Of a stretch of 19,781 nt of DNA, positions 1-9,589 are shown in pieces. How positions within the stretch are numbered: position 1 is the stretch's first letter; every line of letters begins with the position of its first letter. The notes beneath the pieces were generated by a model that worked only from the letters and a program-made list of their open reading frames with translations, was not told the origin of the DNA and did not search any database. Source of the stretch: an uncultured Actinomycetes bacterium. Its GTDB lineage: Bacteria > Actinomycetota > Actinomycetes > Nanopelagicales > Nanopelagicaceae. The DNA lies in NCBI GenBank assembly GCA_903844585.1, contig CAIMUD010000163.1, positions 1-19,781 on the forward strand, in the 5' to 3' direction. The translations under genes and the position numbers were made by a program.

Positions 1-846
<846 letters not shown>

Positions 847-856
847 TTACTTACTT

Positions 857-1276
857 TTACTTACCGAAAAAGATTTCAATTTCACGTGCAGCAGATTCAG
901 GTGAATCTGATCCGTGAACAATATTTTGAACAACTTTTGTTCCTTGATCACGAGCAAGATCACCTCGTATTGTTCCAGGTGCAGCAACTGTTGGATCTGT
1001 GACTCCTGCTAGCGAACGAAATCCTTCGATGACTCGATTGCCCTCTGCAACCATCGCAACAATCGGACCTGACATCATGAACTCAACAAGTGGTTCGAAG
1101 AATGGCTTGCCCTTATGTTCTGCGTAATGGCGCTCAAGTAGTGCACGATCTGCTTGCAACAAACGAAGCGCAGAGATTGTGTAACCCTTACCTTCAATAC
1201 GTGCAATAACTTCGCCAACCAAACCGCGACGAACGCCATCTGGCTTAACGAGAATTAACGACTTTTCTTGGCTCAC
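857..1276 (-). CDS. ndk: Nucleoside diphosphate kinase
   Basis: Transfers the gamma-phosphate from ATP to NDPs through a phosphohistidine, balancing NTP and dNTP pools in the cytosol. The 139-residue length is normal. KPDG (residues 11-14) gives the nucleotide-binding lysine, and NIVHGSDS (118-125) contains the catalytic H121. The start is GTG at 1276, giving the expected N-terminus MSQEKSLILVKPDG. No Shine-Dalgarno precedes it. A TAGACT hexamer ends 6 nt before the GTG, so a leaderless internal promoter is possible; otherwise it is read by coupling from the DUF4233 gene, whose stop is 12 nt upstream. ndk after DUF4233-folC-valS is a conserved actinobacterial order. Confidence 0.97.
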   Translation of the reverse strand: MSQEKSLILVKPDGVRRGLVGEVIARIEGKGYTISALRLLQADRALLERHYAEHKGKPFFEPLVEFMMSGPIVAMVAEGNRVIEGFRSLAGVTDPTVAAPGTIRGDLARDQGTKVVQNIVHGSDSPESAAREIEIFFGK

Positions 1277-1282
1277 CGGGTC

Positions 1283-1288
1283 AGTCTA
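1283..1288 (-). promoter_or_regulatory. Candidate -10 element for leaderless ndk
   Basis: Minus-strand TAGACT (4 of 6 match to TATAAT) lies exactly 6 nt before the ndk GTG, so transcription would start at or next to the start codon. It sits directly after the DUF4233 stop codon. No convincing -35 is seen at 16-18 nt. Support comes from the absence of a Shine-Dalgarno and from the same arrangement at valS, clpX and the 16727-16933 gene. Confidence 0.4.
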
Positions 1289-1624
1289 TTAGGAATTGGG
1301 GCGTCCCTTTGCCAGTAGGGCTGCGCGAGCGGCCTCGCCCTTCTTGCCCACCACATACGCCGCAATCCAAAGAGCGACAAATATCAGATTCACGATTGCC
1401 ATCGAGGGCACAACAACGGAATAACCCATCATCATCGCCTGCAAAAGCGAACCAAGAATCCAACCTGTGCGCTTCTTGAGAAGTCGGATTGTGAAAATAG
1501 TTGCGACCATAAATATGGCGCCGTAAATAATTGTCGAGGCCTCGTGTTGATCTTTTGCAATAAGCATTGCAAAACCCATCACGAAAAATTCCATAGCTAG
1601 GACGGCTGAACCTAAAACTCTCAT
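1289..1624 (-). CDS. DUF4233-family integral membrane protein
   Basis: A 111-residue membrane protein with about four hydrophobic segments (approximately residues 4-23, 30-48, 54-72 and 75-93), joined by short loops and ending in a basic tail (GKKGEAARAALLAKGR). I recognise it as DUF4233 from sequence character and position: small proteins of this type sit between folC and ndk throughout Actinobacteria. No catalytic motif is visible and no function is assigned. Its ATG overlaps the folC stop in an ATGA junction (1621-1624), so translation is coupled to folC. The constant neighbourhood has not revealed a role; a structural or transport-accessory role would be a guess. Confidence 0.85.
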   Translation of the reverse strand: MRVLGSAVLAMEFFVMGFAMLIAKDQHEASTIIYGAIFMVATIFTIRLLKKRTGWILGSLLQAMMMGYSVVVPSMAIVNLIFVALWIAAYVVGKKGEAARAALLAKGRPNS

Positions 1625-2985
1625 TCGCTTTCCTTTACTTCTTTAGAAAACTTACTTCTAATTGCTGCTCGAGCTTCACCTACAGTAACTACAGAACCTG
1701 TGATGAGAATTCCGAAGGTGCCATCACTAAGGGGACGAACAGAATCTTTAACAGCGCGATCAATAGCGCTTCTTAATGATTCTTCGGTAAACACTCTGTC
1801 GGCACCAAATATTTGGAGTGCAATTTTTTCAAGTTCTGCAACTGACATAGCGCGAGGAGACGAATTTGTTGTAATGATAATTTGATGCGCAATTGGTTCA
1901 AGCTCCTGCAATATCCCAAGTGCATCCTTCTCCCCCAAAATAGCAACGATTGCTGTGAGGTCATCAAAGGCAAACTCAGTAGCTACAGTTTCGGCAATTG
2001 CGCGAGCACCATGTGGGTTGTGCGCAGCATCAAGAATAATTGTTGGTTCACGATGAACAACTTCGCAACGACCAGGTGACGTCACATGTGCAAAGCCAGC
2101 ACGGACTGCGTCAATATCTAAATCTTGTTCGCCGAAGAACGCTTCTACTGCAATAAGAGCGGCAGCTGCATTTGATGCTTGATGCTTTCCATGAAGAGGT
2201 AAGAAGATTTCGTCATAGTGACCGCGTAATCCAGTGACAGAAATAAGTTGGCCACCAACGGCAAGGGCTCTTGAATCGATTGAATATTCCAAACCTTCAC
2301 GCGCAATATCTGCACCGAGTTCGGCCGCTTTCTTGAGAAGTTCAACGGCAGCTTCTGGCTCTTGTTGAGCAAGTACTACAAATGTTCCTTCTTTAATGAT
2401 GCCGGCTTTAGTTGCTGAAATCTCAGTAAGTGTATTTCCAAGGTACTCCGTGTGGTCCAAGCCAATCGGCATGATGACGGCAACATCAGCGTCAACAACA
2501 TTTGTTGCATCCCATTCGCCGCCAAGCCCAACTTCGATCACTCCGACATCAATTGGGTGCTCTGCAAAGGCAGCAAATGCAAGAGCAGTCATTGCCTCAA
2601 AGTATGAAATAGGTGAATCAAACTTTGCATCCATCAAATCCAAATATGCAGAAATATCATTAAAAGAAAAAATAAGATCTTTTGCAGCTATCGGCTGGGT
2701 ATTGATGGCGATACGTTCAGTGAAATGTTCAAGATGAGGGCTGGTAAAACGCCCCGTACGTAAACCCATTTCAAAGAGAAGTGAGTCAATCATGCGGCTA
2801 GTTGTTGTTTTTCCGTTTGTCCCACCAATATGAATCGTTGGATAAGTAAGTTGCGGTGATCCAAGAATATCGACAAGGGCTGCAATGCGCTCGAGAGTTG
2901 GCGCTATTTGGTTTTCGGGCCAACGTGCGTTGAGCGCCTTCTCAATTGCATCAATTCTTGCTTGATCGTCGGGGCTTGTGTTCAT
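1621..2985 (-). CDS. folC: Bifunctional folylpolyglutamate synthase / dihydrofolate synthase
   Basis: Mur-ligase-family enzyme that adds glutamate to dihydropteroate and then to reduced folates, using ATP; cytosolic folate pathway. At 454 residues it is full length. Visible motifs are the P-loop GTNGKTTT (55-62), TSPHL (81-85), the omega-loop region EVGLGG followed by DATN (151-162), GLDH (175-178), KAGI with the presumably carbamylated lysine K193, and DAAHNPHG (319-326) of the C-terminal ligase domain. The start ATG overlaps the valS stop by one base (TAATG), and the stop overlaps the next gene by four bases, so valS-folC-DUF4233 is translationally chained. Whether it has both activities or only polyglutamylation cannot be read from sequence; both are usual in Actinobacteria. 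Confidence 0.96.
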   Translation of the reverse strand: MNTSPDDQARIDAIEKALNARWPENQIAPTLERIAALVDILGSPQLTYPTIHIGGTNGKTTTSRMIDSLLFEMGLRTGRFTSPHLEHFTERIAINTQPIAAKDLIFSFNDISAYLDLMDAKFDSPISYFEAMTALAFAAFAEHPIDVGVIEVGLGGEWDATNVVDADVAVIMPIGLDHTEYLGNTLTEISATKAGIIKEGTFVVLAQQEPEAAVELLKKAAELGADIAREGLEYSIDSRALAVGGQLISVTGLRGHYDEIFLPLHGKHQASNAAAALIAVEAFFGEQDLDIDAVRAGFAHVTSPGRCEVVHREPTIILDAAHNPHGARAIAETVATEFAFDDLTAIVAILGEKDALGILQELEPIAHQIIITTNSSPRAMSVAELEKIALQIFGADRVFTEESLRSAIDRAVKDSVRPLSDGTFGILITGSVVTVGEARAAIRSKFSKEVKESE

Positions 2986-5564
2986 TACTTCAAGCCAGCA
3001 AGAGCTGCGGTAATTCTTTCAATGTCAGTTGTTGTCTTTTCAAGGCGCTCTTTAATTTCGACTACAACTTCAGCTGGCGCTTTCGCCATAAATCCTGCAT
3101 TGCCAAGTTTTACTTCGGCAGTCTTTAAATCTTTTTGAGCTGCTACTAAATCTTTTTCAAGACGCGCACGCTCTGCCACGACGTCTATAGAGCCAGTAAG
3201 GTCGAGTTCGACTTTAACGCCGGCGATATCAAGGGATGCCGATGGCGTGAACTCTGCTGCTTCAAGTTTTAGAACAAAGCTCATCGCACTTGAATACTTC
3301 GCTATTTCAGGCGAAGCAAGAAAGCGACCGGGGATCTTCTGCGATGGCTTAACACCTTGGTCGTTGCGGAATCTGCGAACTTCAGTAATTACTTCCTGAA
3401 GTGTTGTAACAACTGCCTCTGACTTTTTATCGACGTGAGAAGCATCAACTACCGGCCACTCGGCAATAACTAGAGAGGTTCCACCTGTGAGCGTTGTCCA
3501 AAGTTCTTCTGTTATAAAAGGCATGATGGGATGCAATGCGCGCATGAGTTGATCAAGCACATGGCCTAAAACGCGCTGCGAGTTAGCCTTGTCTTTGGAT
3601 GCAAAGGTTTCCTTTGAAAGTTCGAGATACCAGTCGCATAAGTCATCCCATGCAAAGTGATAGATGACATCGCATGCGCGAGCAAATTCGTAACTCTCAA
3701 GAAGGGTGTCTGCTTCTTTTACAGTTTCACTCAGACGAGAAAGAATCCAACGATCAATAGCGTTGAGAGCATCAATGGCAGGAAGTGGGCCTTCTACGTT
3801 GGCGCCATTCATAATTGCAAAGCGAGTTGCATTCCAAAGCTTTGTTGCAAAATTTCGCGACCCACCGATCCAGTCTTCGGCTAACGCTTGATCTGTTCCG
3901 GGATTAGCACCCCGTGCGAGTGTGAAACGAAGAGCATCAGCGCCGTACTTATCCATAAATTCAATTGGGTCAATTACATTGCCACGTGATTTAGACATTT
4001 TCTTACCGAATTGGTCGCGCACAAGTCCGTGCAACATGATTGTCTTAAATGGCGCAACGCCATCCATTGCAAAAGTACTCATCATCATCATTCGAACTAC
4101 CCAGAAGAACAAGATGTCATAACCAGTTACCAGGACACTTGTTGGGTAAAACTTTGCAAGATCTGCAGTCTTTTCGGGCCATCCCATAGTTGAAAAAGCC
4201 CACTGCCCAGAAGAGAACCACGTATCTAAAACATCTGGATCTTGTGTCCAACCAGCAGGTGCACTTTCATCTGGTCCAACAACTTTTACTTCACCATTTG
4301 GTCCATACCAAACCGGAATGCGGTGTCCCCACCACAACTGGCGAGAGATACACCAGTCATGCATGTTGTCGACCCATTCGAAATAACGAGGTGCTAACGC
4401 TTCTGGTTCAATCTTTACTTCACCACTTCGCACAGCGCCAGCAGATGCTTTTGCAAGGGGCGCAACTTTTACAAACCATTGCTTTGAAAGTCGTGGCTCA
4501 ATAGTTGTTTCGCAACGTGAGCAATGTCCAACTGCGTGAATGTATGGACGCTTTTCTGAAACTACTCGGCCCATCTCTTTAAGTTTTGCTACAACTGCAA
4601 CACGAGCATCGAAGCGGTCCATTCCATCGAACTCTGTTCCAGTTCCGTCCATAACGCCGTGCTCATTCATAATCACAACAAAGGGAACGTTGTGACGAAC
4701 AGCCATTTCGAAGTCGTTAGGGTCATGTGCGGCAGTTACCTTTACTGCTCCAGTTCCAAAATCTTGCTCCACTAATTCATCAGCAATGATTGGAATCATT
4801 CGATTTACAAGCGGCAATAGAACTTCTGTACCAATCAAATGCTTATAACGTGGATCATCTGGGTGCACAGCCACCGCACCATCGCCAAGCATTGTCTCCG
4901 CGCGAGTAGTGGCGATGACAATGCTTTGCTCACCTTCACCGTATCGAATCTGTACAAACTCACCCGCATCATCTTGATGCTCTACTTCAATATCTGAAAG
5001 CGCAGTTAGACATCTAGGGCACCAATTAATAATTCGTTCTGCGCGATAAATAAGGTCTGCTTCATACATCTTCTTAAAGATCGAAACAACGGCCTTGGAC
5101 ATGCCTTCATCCATTGTGAATCGCTCGCGACTCCAGTCAACGCCCGCGCCAATGCGACGCATCTGACCGAGAATTGCTCCGCCAGATTCGACTTTCCATT
5201 CCCACACTTTTTTAATGAACTCTTCGCGCCCTAAATCGTGGCGCGATTTTCCTTGTGCTGCTAATTGTTTCTCTACAACGTTTTGAGTTGCGATTCCTGC
5301 GTGATCCATTCCTGGAAGCCAGAGAACTTCGTAACCCTTCATACGCTTCATACGCGTTAAACAATCTTGAAGTGTTTGATCTAGCGCGTGACCAATATGC
5401 AGAACACCAGTTACGTTTGGTGGTGGCAGAACAATTGTGAATGGTTCTTTTTTCGAAGTTGCATCGGCGGTGAAATAACCTGCCGATACCCACTTTTCGT
5501 AGAGGGGCGATTCAATATCGGCCGGCGTAAAGGTCGATGCGAGCTCGCGAGCCTCTTTATTCAT
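2985..5564 (-). CDS. valS: Valyl-tRNA synthetase
   Basis: Class I aminoacyl-tRNA synthetase that charges tRNA-Val and edits mischarged Thr. The 859 residues cover the whole enzyme: Rossmann fold with HIGH (56-59), editing (CP1) domain around 205-345 including TTRAETMLGD (219-228), KMSKS (522-526), helical anticodon-binding domain, and a C-terminal coiled-coil arm (about 785-859) rich in Lys, Glu and Leu that contacts tRNA in this family. Cys pairs C182/C185 and C348/C351 could be zinc ligands. The start ATG lies 15 nt after the clpX stop. No Shine-Dalgarno is present, but TAGACT sits 7 nt before the ATG. It overlaps folC by one base downstream. A secure call. Confidence 0.98.
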   Translation of the reverse strand: MNKEARELASTFTPADIESPLYEKWVSAGYFTADATSKKEPFTIVLPPPNVTGVLHIGHALDQTLQDCLTRMKRMKGYEVLWLPGMDHAGIATQNVVEKQLAAQGKSRHDLGREEFIKKVWEWKVESGGAILGQMRRIGAGVDWSRERFTMDEGMSKAVVSIFKKMYEADLIYRAERIINWCPRCLTALSDIEVEHQDDAGEFVQIRYGEGEQSIVIATTRAETMLGDGAVAVHPDDPRYKHLIGTEVLLPLVNRMIPIIADELVEQDFGTGAVKVTAAHDPNDFEMAVRHNVPFVVIMNEHGVMDGTGTEFDGMDRFDARVAVVAKLKEMGRVVSEKRPYIHAVGHCSRCETTIEPRLSKQWFVKVAPLAKASAGAVRSGEVKIEPEALAPRYFEWVDNMHDWCISRQLWWGHRIPVWYGPNGEVKVVGPDESAPAGWTQDPDVLDTWFSSGQWAFSTMGWPEKTADLAKFYPTSVLVTGYDILFFWVVRMMMMSTFAMDGVAPFKTIMLHGLVRDQFGKKMSKSRGNVIDPIEFMDKYGADALRFTLARGANPGTDQALAEDWIGGSRNFATKLWNATRFAIMNGANVEGPLPAIDALNAIDRWILSRLSETVKEADTLLESYEFARACDVIYHFAWDDLCDWYLELSKETFASKDKANSQRVLGHVLDQLMRALHPIMPFITEELWTTLTGGTSLVIAEWPVVDASHVDKKSEAVVTTLQEVITEVRRFRNDQGVKPSQKIPGRFLASPEIAKYSSAMSFVLKLEAAEFTPSASLDIAGVKVELDLTGSIDVVAERARLEKDLVAAQKDLKTAEVKLGNAGFMAKAPAEVVVEIKERLEKTTTDIERITAALAGLK

Positions 5565-5571
5565 AGAGCGC

Positions 5572-5577
5572 AGTCTA
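5572..5577 (-). promoter_or_regulatory. Candidate -10 element for leaderless valS
   Basis: Minus-strand TAGACT is 7 nt before the valS ATG, within the 15-nt gap after clpX. A TTCAGA hexamer 18 nt further upstream (5596-5601, 4 of 6 to TTGACA) could serve as -35. There is no purine-rich ribosome site in the gap, which favours either a leaderless transcript or coupling to clpX. Confidence 0.42.
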
Positions 5578-5579
5578 GA

Positions 5580-6875
5580 TTATGCGCTCTTCTCCTCTGA
5601 ACCTTTATCGCGGCGTGCAGAACGCTTAGGTATATCTCCAGTGCGTGCAATCAAGGTTGGCGCTGCACTTTCTTCGATGCACTTCTTCTCGATGATTACC
5701 TTGGCGATATCTGTGCGGCTTGGTACGTCGTACATCACAGTAAGCAAAACTGATTCCATAATTGCGCGAAGTCCTCGAGCACCCGTACCGCGCTTGAGAG
5801 CTAACTCTGCAATTGCATCTAGCGCCTCTGGTGTGAATTCGAGCTCAACATCATCTAAGTCGAAGAGGCGAACATATTGCTTAACAAGTGCGTTCTTTGG
5901 CTCAGTCAAAATCTGCATTAGCGCCGGCTTATCAAGATTTTCAACGCTGGTAATAATTGGAAGTCGGCCAATGAATTCTGGAATCATTCCAAACTTAAGG
6001 AGATCTTCTGGCATTACGCCGCCAAAAATATCCTTGCGATTCTTATCTCCACCTGATTGAAGAGTTGCGTTAAACCCAACGCCAGCAGAACCACTACGGC
6101 TTTCTATAATTTTTTCAAGTCCAGCAAATGCACCTCCAACAATGAAAAGAACATTTGTTGTGTCAATTTGAATAAATTCCTGATGTGGGTGCTTGCGACC
6201 GCCCTGTGGCGGAACAGATGCAACCGTTCCTTCGAGTATCTTCAAGAGCGCTTGTTGTACACCTTCACCAGAAACGTCGCGAGTAATCGATGGGTTCTCG
6301 GACTTACGCGCGACCTTGTCGATTTCGTCGATGTAAATGATTCCTGTTTCAGCCTTCTTGACGTCGTAATCAGCAGCCTGCAAAAGCTTAAGCAAAATAT
6401 TTTCAACATCTTCGCCAACATATCCAGCTTCTGTAAGCGCTGTTGCATCGGCAATTGCAAATGGAACATTGAGCATACGAGCAAGAGTTTGTGCCATCAG
6501 AGTTTTACCGCAACCTGTTGGGCCTAGAAGCAAGATATTTGACTTAGCTAATTCGACCGCATCTTCTCCGCGCACGTCACCTGTCTGTACGCGCTTGTAG
6601 TGGTTGTAGACCGCGACAGATAGAGATTTCTTTGCACGATCTTGACCGATTACATATTGATCAAGGAATTCAAAAATAGCTTGTGGCTTTGGAAGTTCTG
6701 TAAGACCAAGAGAGCTTTGTTCTGTGAGTTCTTCAACGATGATCTCGTTACAGAGTTCGATACATTCATCGCAGATGTATACGCCGGGTCCTGCGATAAG
6801 TTTCTTAACTTGCTTCTGCGTCTTTCCGCAGAAAGAACACTTCAGGAGATCGCCTGTTTCGCCGATTTTGGTCAT
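5580..6875 (-). CDS. clpX: ATP-dependent Clp protease ATP-binding subunit ClpX
   Basis: AAA+ unfoldase that recognises tagged or damaged proteins and feeds them to ClpP1P2. The 431 residues begin at ATG 6875 (MTKIGETGD). The frame is open to 7001, but the extra 42 residues are out of character with the family and overlap the MFS gene. Motifs: N-terminal zinc finger C13, C16, C35, C38; Walker A GPTGCGKT (118-125); pore loop GYVG (151-154); Walker B IIYIDEID (179-186); RKH loop (227-229); and VGF (266-268), the tripeptide loop that docks on ClpP. There is no Shine-Dalgarno, but TACGAT ends 6 nt before the ATG. clpP1 and clpP2 are upstream, separated by an MFS gene. Confidence 0.97.
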   Translation of the reverse strand: MTKIGETGDLLKCSFCGKTQKQVKKLIAGPGVYICDECIELCNEIIVEELTEQSSLGLTELPKPQAIFEFLDQYVIGQDRAKKSLSVAVYNHYKRVQTGDVRGEDAVELAKSNILLLGPTGCGKTLMAQTLARMLNVPFAIADATALTEAGYVGEDVENILLKLLQAADYDVKKAETGIIYIDEIDKVARKSENPSITRDVSGEGVQQALLKILEGTVASVPPQGGRKHPHQEFIQIDTTNVLFIVGGAFAGLEKIIESRSGSAGVGFNATLQSGGDKNRKDIFGGVMPEDLLKFGMIPEFIGRLPIITSVENLDKPALMQILTEPKNALVKQYVRLFDLDDVELEFTPEALDAIAELALKRGTGARGLRAIMESVLLTVMYDVPSRTDIAKVIIEKKCIEESAAPTLIARTGDIPKRSARRDKGSEEKSA

Positions 6876-6881
6876 GGGTAA

Positions 6882-6887
6882 ATCGTA
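6882..6887 (-). promoter_or_regulatory. Candidate -10 element for leaderless clpX
   Basis: Minus-strand TACGAT (4 of 6 to TATAAT) is exactly 6 nt before the clpX ATG, in the 41-nt gap after the MFS gene. No good -35 is visible. It would give clpX a promoter of its own, separate from clpP1P2. Confidence 0.4.
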
Positions 6888-6916
6888 GATTCCAATCCTC
6901 GTTGACGCTTGGTTAA

Positions 6917-8170
6917 TTAAGCCTTTATCTGTTCGCCCTGAGATGAATTGTCGGGAGATTTCATATCTTTGGTGCCAGGCACGAGCAAAGTGATGCCACA
7001 TATAAAGAGATGAAAGACTGCCGCACCGATCAGGAATTGCCGCTCGCCAAAGAAGTTAGTCATCGGCCCCGCCATCGCCATACCAAGTGGCATCAAGCCA
7101 ACTGATCCCATGTAATCAATGGCAAAAACTCGACCTTGAAATTCTGCTGGGATTTCACGTTGAACTTGAGTTGACCAGAATGCTTCCCACGGACCAACTG
7201 ATGTCCCGGCAATAAAATAACAAATGTAAATTTCTAGCCTTGTTGCCGGGAATGCAAGTACGAGGGGTGCAACTGCAAAAACTGCCCAAACTGAAACACA
7301 AACAAGTCCTGGGTGTTTTGGTTTTAATTTGATTGAAAGTATTGCAGAAATTGCGCCACCTAAACTAAATAGCGTTGCAGCGATTGCAAAGACTGATGGG
7401 GTCCCAAATTCGCGCTTTGTTATAACCGGAAGCATCACATTTTCAGTACCTAAAACAATCATTAGTTGGACAGATGCCATTGCAATCATCGCGGCTATCC
7501 ACTTGTGCTTCCAGACGATTGCAAGGCCTTCGCGAATTTCTGTCATAAAGTGTGAAGTCTTACTGGGAACATACGTACGAGCCGGCTCTTCGATTTTGAG
7601 CAAAAGCGCAGCGCCAATAAGGAAGAATGCGGTAATAACAATGAAGGTTGTACGTGTTCCCAGTGAAACAACTAGCGCACCAGCGATGCCAGGACCTGCA
7701 ATAGAAGAACCTTTAATTGCAAGATTGCGACTTACATTTCCTGCAGGAAGTAAACGATCTGGCAGAAGGCTAGGAATAATTGACTGCGCAGCCGGTGTAC
7801 CGATTGCATCACTTGCTCCAATTAGAAAGACAATGACGCCAAGAATCCAGAGCGGGAAAGTATGAACTGGAAAAAAGATAACGCTCGCGCTCATTACTGC
7901 GCGAAATGTGTCACCGATAATAAGCAAATTTTTGCGTGAAAAACGATCTACCCAGACTCCCCCAATAGGTGAAAGGACAACGCCAGATAAAACGCGAACT
8001 GCGAGGATGACTCCGAGTGCAGTCGCACTTCCACCTGCATCAAGAATTTCTACAGCAAGTGCAATAGGAAAAGCTGAAAATGCAACGACTGTGACTGTCG
8101 TTGAAATAAGAAGATTTCTGTACCCCACAAATGAAAGTAAGGCCCCGGGTTCGAAATACTTTCGGAACAT
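6917..8170 (-). CDS. MFS transporter (probable drug/metabolite efflux)
   Basis: A 417-residue major facilitator protein with about 12 hydrophobic segments in two halves and a central cytoplasmic loop near 195-215 ([13 protein letters not shown]). The loop between helices 2 and 3 carries motif A in the form [11 protein letters not shown] (70-80), typical of proton-coupled MFS carriers, and the overall pattern resembles the EntS/MFS_3 efflux branch. Substrate unknown. The ATG at 8170 has a weak AAGG ribosome site; the gene starts 38 nt after the clpP2 stop and ends 41 nt before clpX, all on one strand, so it is embedded in the Clp operon. I recall a different MFS gene also lying between clpP2 and clpX in M. 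tuberculosis. A role in exporting peptide fragments would be speculation. Confidence 0.87.
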   Translation of the reverse strand: MFRKYFEPGALLSFVGYRNLLISTTVTVVAFSAFPIALAVEILDAGGSATALGVILAVRVLSGVVLSPIGGVWVDRFSRKNLLIIGDTFRAVMSASVIFFPVHTFPLWILGVIVFLIGASDAIGTPAAQSIIPSLLPDRLLPAGNVSRNLAIKGSSIAGPGIAGALVVSLGTRTTFIVITAFFLIGAALLLKIEEPARTYVPSKTSHFMTEIREGLAIVWKHKWIAAMIAMASVQLMIVLGTENVMLPVITKREFGTPSVFAIAATLFSLGGAISAILSIKLKPKHPGLVCVSVWAVFAVAPLVLAFPATRLEIYICYFIAGTSVGPWEAFWSTQVQREIPAEFQGRVFAIDYMGSVGLMPLGMAMAGPMTNFFGERQFLIGAAVFHLFICGITLLVPGTKDMKSPDNSSQGEQIKA

Positions 8171-8207
8171 GGGGCCTTACTTTCTACTTCTAGTGGATTA
8201 GAACTAA

Positions 8208-8846
8208 TTATTCTTTCTTAGCTTTACGTGTTGCTAGAACCTGATCAATAAGTCCATACTCGACTGCTTCTGCCGCCGTAAGGATCTTGTCACGTTCTAG
8301 ATCTGCTGCGATTTGTTCTGGTTTCTTATTTGAATGACGCGCGATGAGTTCTTCGAGAAGACTCTTCATACGCATAATTTCTTTAGCTTGAATTTCGATA
8401 TCAGAAGCTTGTCCGCCACCTTCTGATGAAGGTTGGTGAATCAAAATACGTGAGTGCTCAAGGGCGTAACGCTTGCCCTTTGCGCCACCAGCAAGAATGA
8501 CTGCCGCAGCTGAAGCAGCTTGTCCAAGACAAACAGTGCTTACATCTGGGCGCACGAATTGCATCGTGTCATAAATTGCAGTGAGCGCAGTAAATGAGCC
8601 ACCAGGTGAGTTGATGTAAATCATTATGTCGCGATCTGGATCCATTGATTCAAGAGTCAACAACTGGGCCATTACATCGTTTGCAACGGTGTCATCAATT
8701 GGCTGGCCCAAGAAAATGATTCGCTCTTCGAAAAGTTTTGTATAGGGATCAAGGCGCTTAAAACCGTAAGCGGTCTTCTCTTCAATTGTTGGAAGTACGT
8801 AGCGTGAAGTTAATTCGTTGATGCGGTTCATCTCTGAGTTATTCAT
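8208..8846 (-). CDS. clpP2: ATP-dependent Clp protease proteolytic subunit, ClpP2 type
   Basis: Serine protease ring subunit of the Clp machine. The 212 residues contain the complete catalytic triad: S112 in GQAASAAA, H137 in ILIHQP and D186 in LERDK. The oligomer-sensor region and the INSPGG turn (79-83) are present. It is the second gene of a tandem pair; in Actinobacteria ClpP1 and ClpP2 make a mixed tetradecamer in which this subunit usually contacts ClpX, and the slot is consistent with that. The ATG overlaps the clpP1 stop in an ATGA junction (8843-8846), so the two are made in coupled amounts. The N-terminal 15 or so residues may be a propeptide. Confidence 0.96.
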   Translation of the reverse strand: MNNSEMNRINELTSRYVLPTIEEKTAYGFKRLDPYTKLFEERIIFLGQPIDDTVANDVMAQLLTLESMDPDRDIMIYINSPGGSFTALTAIYDTMQFVRPDVSTVCLGQAASAAAVILAGGAKGKRYALEHSRILIHQPSSEGGGQASDIEIQAKEIMRMKSLLEELIARHSNKKPEQIAADLERDKILTAAEAVEYGLIDQVLATRKAKKE

Positions 8847-9475
8847 GCTGTGCCGCCCTTTCCTGAAACTTGCCCAGCAGAACGAACAACATGATCGACG
8901 AAGCCATATTCCTTAGCTTCATCTGCTGTAAACCAACGGTCGCGATCTGAATCTGCAGTGATTGTTTCGATCTTCTGACCTGTGTGATGCGCGATTAATT
9001 CGGCCATCTTGCGCTTTGTAAATCCAATTTGTTCTGCCTGAATCTTGATATCTGTTGCTGTCCCACCGATACCACTTGATGGTTGGTGCATCATGATTCG
9101 TGCATGTGGAAGCGCGTAACGCTTTCCTGCTGCACCCGAGCAAAGTAAGAACTGGCCCATTGATGCAGCAAGTCCCATACCCACTGTTGCAACATCATTC
9201 TTTACATATTGCATAGTGTCGTAAATCGCCATACCTGCAGTTACAGATCCGCCAGGTGAGTTGATGTAAAGGAAAATATCTTTCTCTGCATCTTCTGCCG
9301 CGAGTAAAAGAATCTGTGCGGCGATTGCATTTGCCATTGAATCTTCAACAACTGAACCTAGGAAGATGATGCGTTCGCGAAGCAAACGGTTGTAGACCTG
9401 ATCATCGAGTCCGCCTGTATTTGATGATGGCGCACGGGCAATAATTTCTGCCGCTTGCGGGTTTAGATAATCCAC
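8843..9475 (-). CDS. clpP1: ATP-dependent Clp protease proteolytic subunit, ClpP1 type
   Basis: First subunit of the paired actinobacterial ClpP1P2 protease. The 210 residues have the intact triad: S105 in GLAASMGQ, H130 in IMMHQP and D179 in SDRDRWFT. The start is GTG at 9475: it lies 6 nt after a strong AGGAGG, whereas the ATG five bases earlier is in another frame and soon stops. The C-terminus ([10 protein letters not shown]) is a flexible Gly-rich tail. A good sigma-70-type promoter lies just upstream (9499-9527), so the clpP1P2 pair can be transcribed independently of tig, and a partial ClgR-like box lies upstream of that. Confidence 0.97.
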   Translation of the reverse strand: MDYLNPQAAEIIARAPSSNTGGLDDQVYNRLLRERIIFLGSVVEDSMANAIAAQILLLAAEDAEKDIFLYINSPGGSVTAGMAIYDTMQYVKNDVATVGMGLAASMGQFLLCSGAAGKRYALPHARIMMHQPSSGIGGTATDIKIQAEQIGFTKRKMAELIAHHTGQKIETITADSDRDRWFTADEAKEYGFVDHVVRSAGQVSGKGGTA

Positions 9476-9480
9476 TGCAT

Positions 9481-9486
9481 CCTCCT
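9481..9486 (-). promoter_or_regulatory. Strong ribosome binding site deciding the clpP1 GTG start
   Basis: Minus-strand AGGAGG with 5 nt before the GTG at 9475. It is the best Shine-Dalgarno in the window and rules out starts elsewhere. Confidence 0.85.
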
Positions 9487-9498
9487 GAATTTGAAATA

Positions 9499-9527
9499 TG
9501 TATAGACCTTAACAATGCGCGGGACAA
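9499..9527 (-). promoter_or_regulatory. clpP1P2 promoter
   Basis: Minus strand TTGTCC (9522-9527, 4 of 6 to TTGACA) and TATACA (9499-9504, 4 of 6 to TATAAT) are separated by exactly 17 nt. The predicted start is near 9492, giving a leader of about 17 nt that includes the AGGAGG site. Position and spacing make this the most convincing vegetative promoter in the window. Confidence 0.6.
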
Positions 9528-9553
9528 AATGCTTCCCAAATACGACTACAAGG

Positions 9554-9567
9554 TGGCGAAAACGCCA
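9554..9567. repeat. Small inverted repeat between tig and clpP1
   Basis: TGGCG, four A bases, CGCCA: a perfect 5-bp stem with a 4-nt loop. No T-tract follows on the minus strand, so it is not a normal intrinsic terminator for tig; it could be an attenuating hairpin or protein site upstream of the clpP1 promoter. Confidence 0.4.
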
Positions 9568-9569
9568 TT

Positions 9570-9587
9570 TGTTCGCTTAGGGCAGAT
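9570..9587. promoter_or_regulatory. Possible ClgR-like operator upstream of clpP1
   Basis: Plus strand shows GTTCGCT-TA-GGGCAG. The left half-site matches the ClgR box (consensus core CGCYNANRGCG as I recall it from Corynebacterium) and the core agrees except for the final G; the outer right side is poor. ClgR activates clpP1P2 in several Actinobacteria. It lies about 80 bp upstream of the predicted clpP1 start, immediately after the tig stop. No clgR gene is in the window. Confidence 0.3.
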
Positions 9588-9589
9588 TG

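Noticed and set aside
5641..6060. Long plus-strand frames inside clpX, the MFS gene (7329-7865), and tig (9891-10223, 10299-10658)
   Set aside because: They are antisense shadows of genes whose identity is certain; the products are low-complexity Ser/Arg-rich with no domain.
6876..7001. N-terminal extension of the clpX frame by 42 codons
   Set aside because: It overlaps the end of the MFS gene, and the family starts just before the zinc finger, matching ATG 6875.
9554..9567. Intrinsic terminator for tig
   Set aside because: The stem is only 5 bp and no T-run follows on the minus strand.
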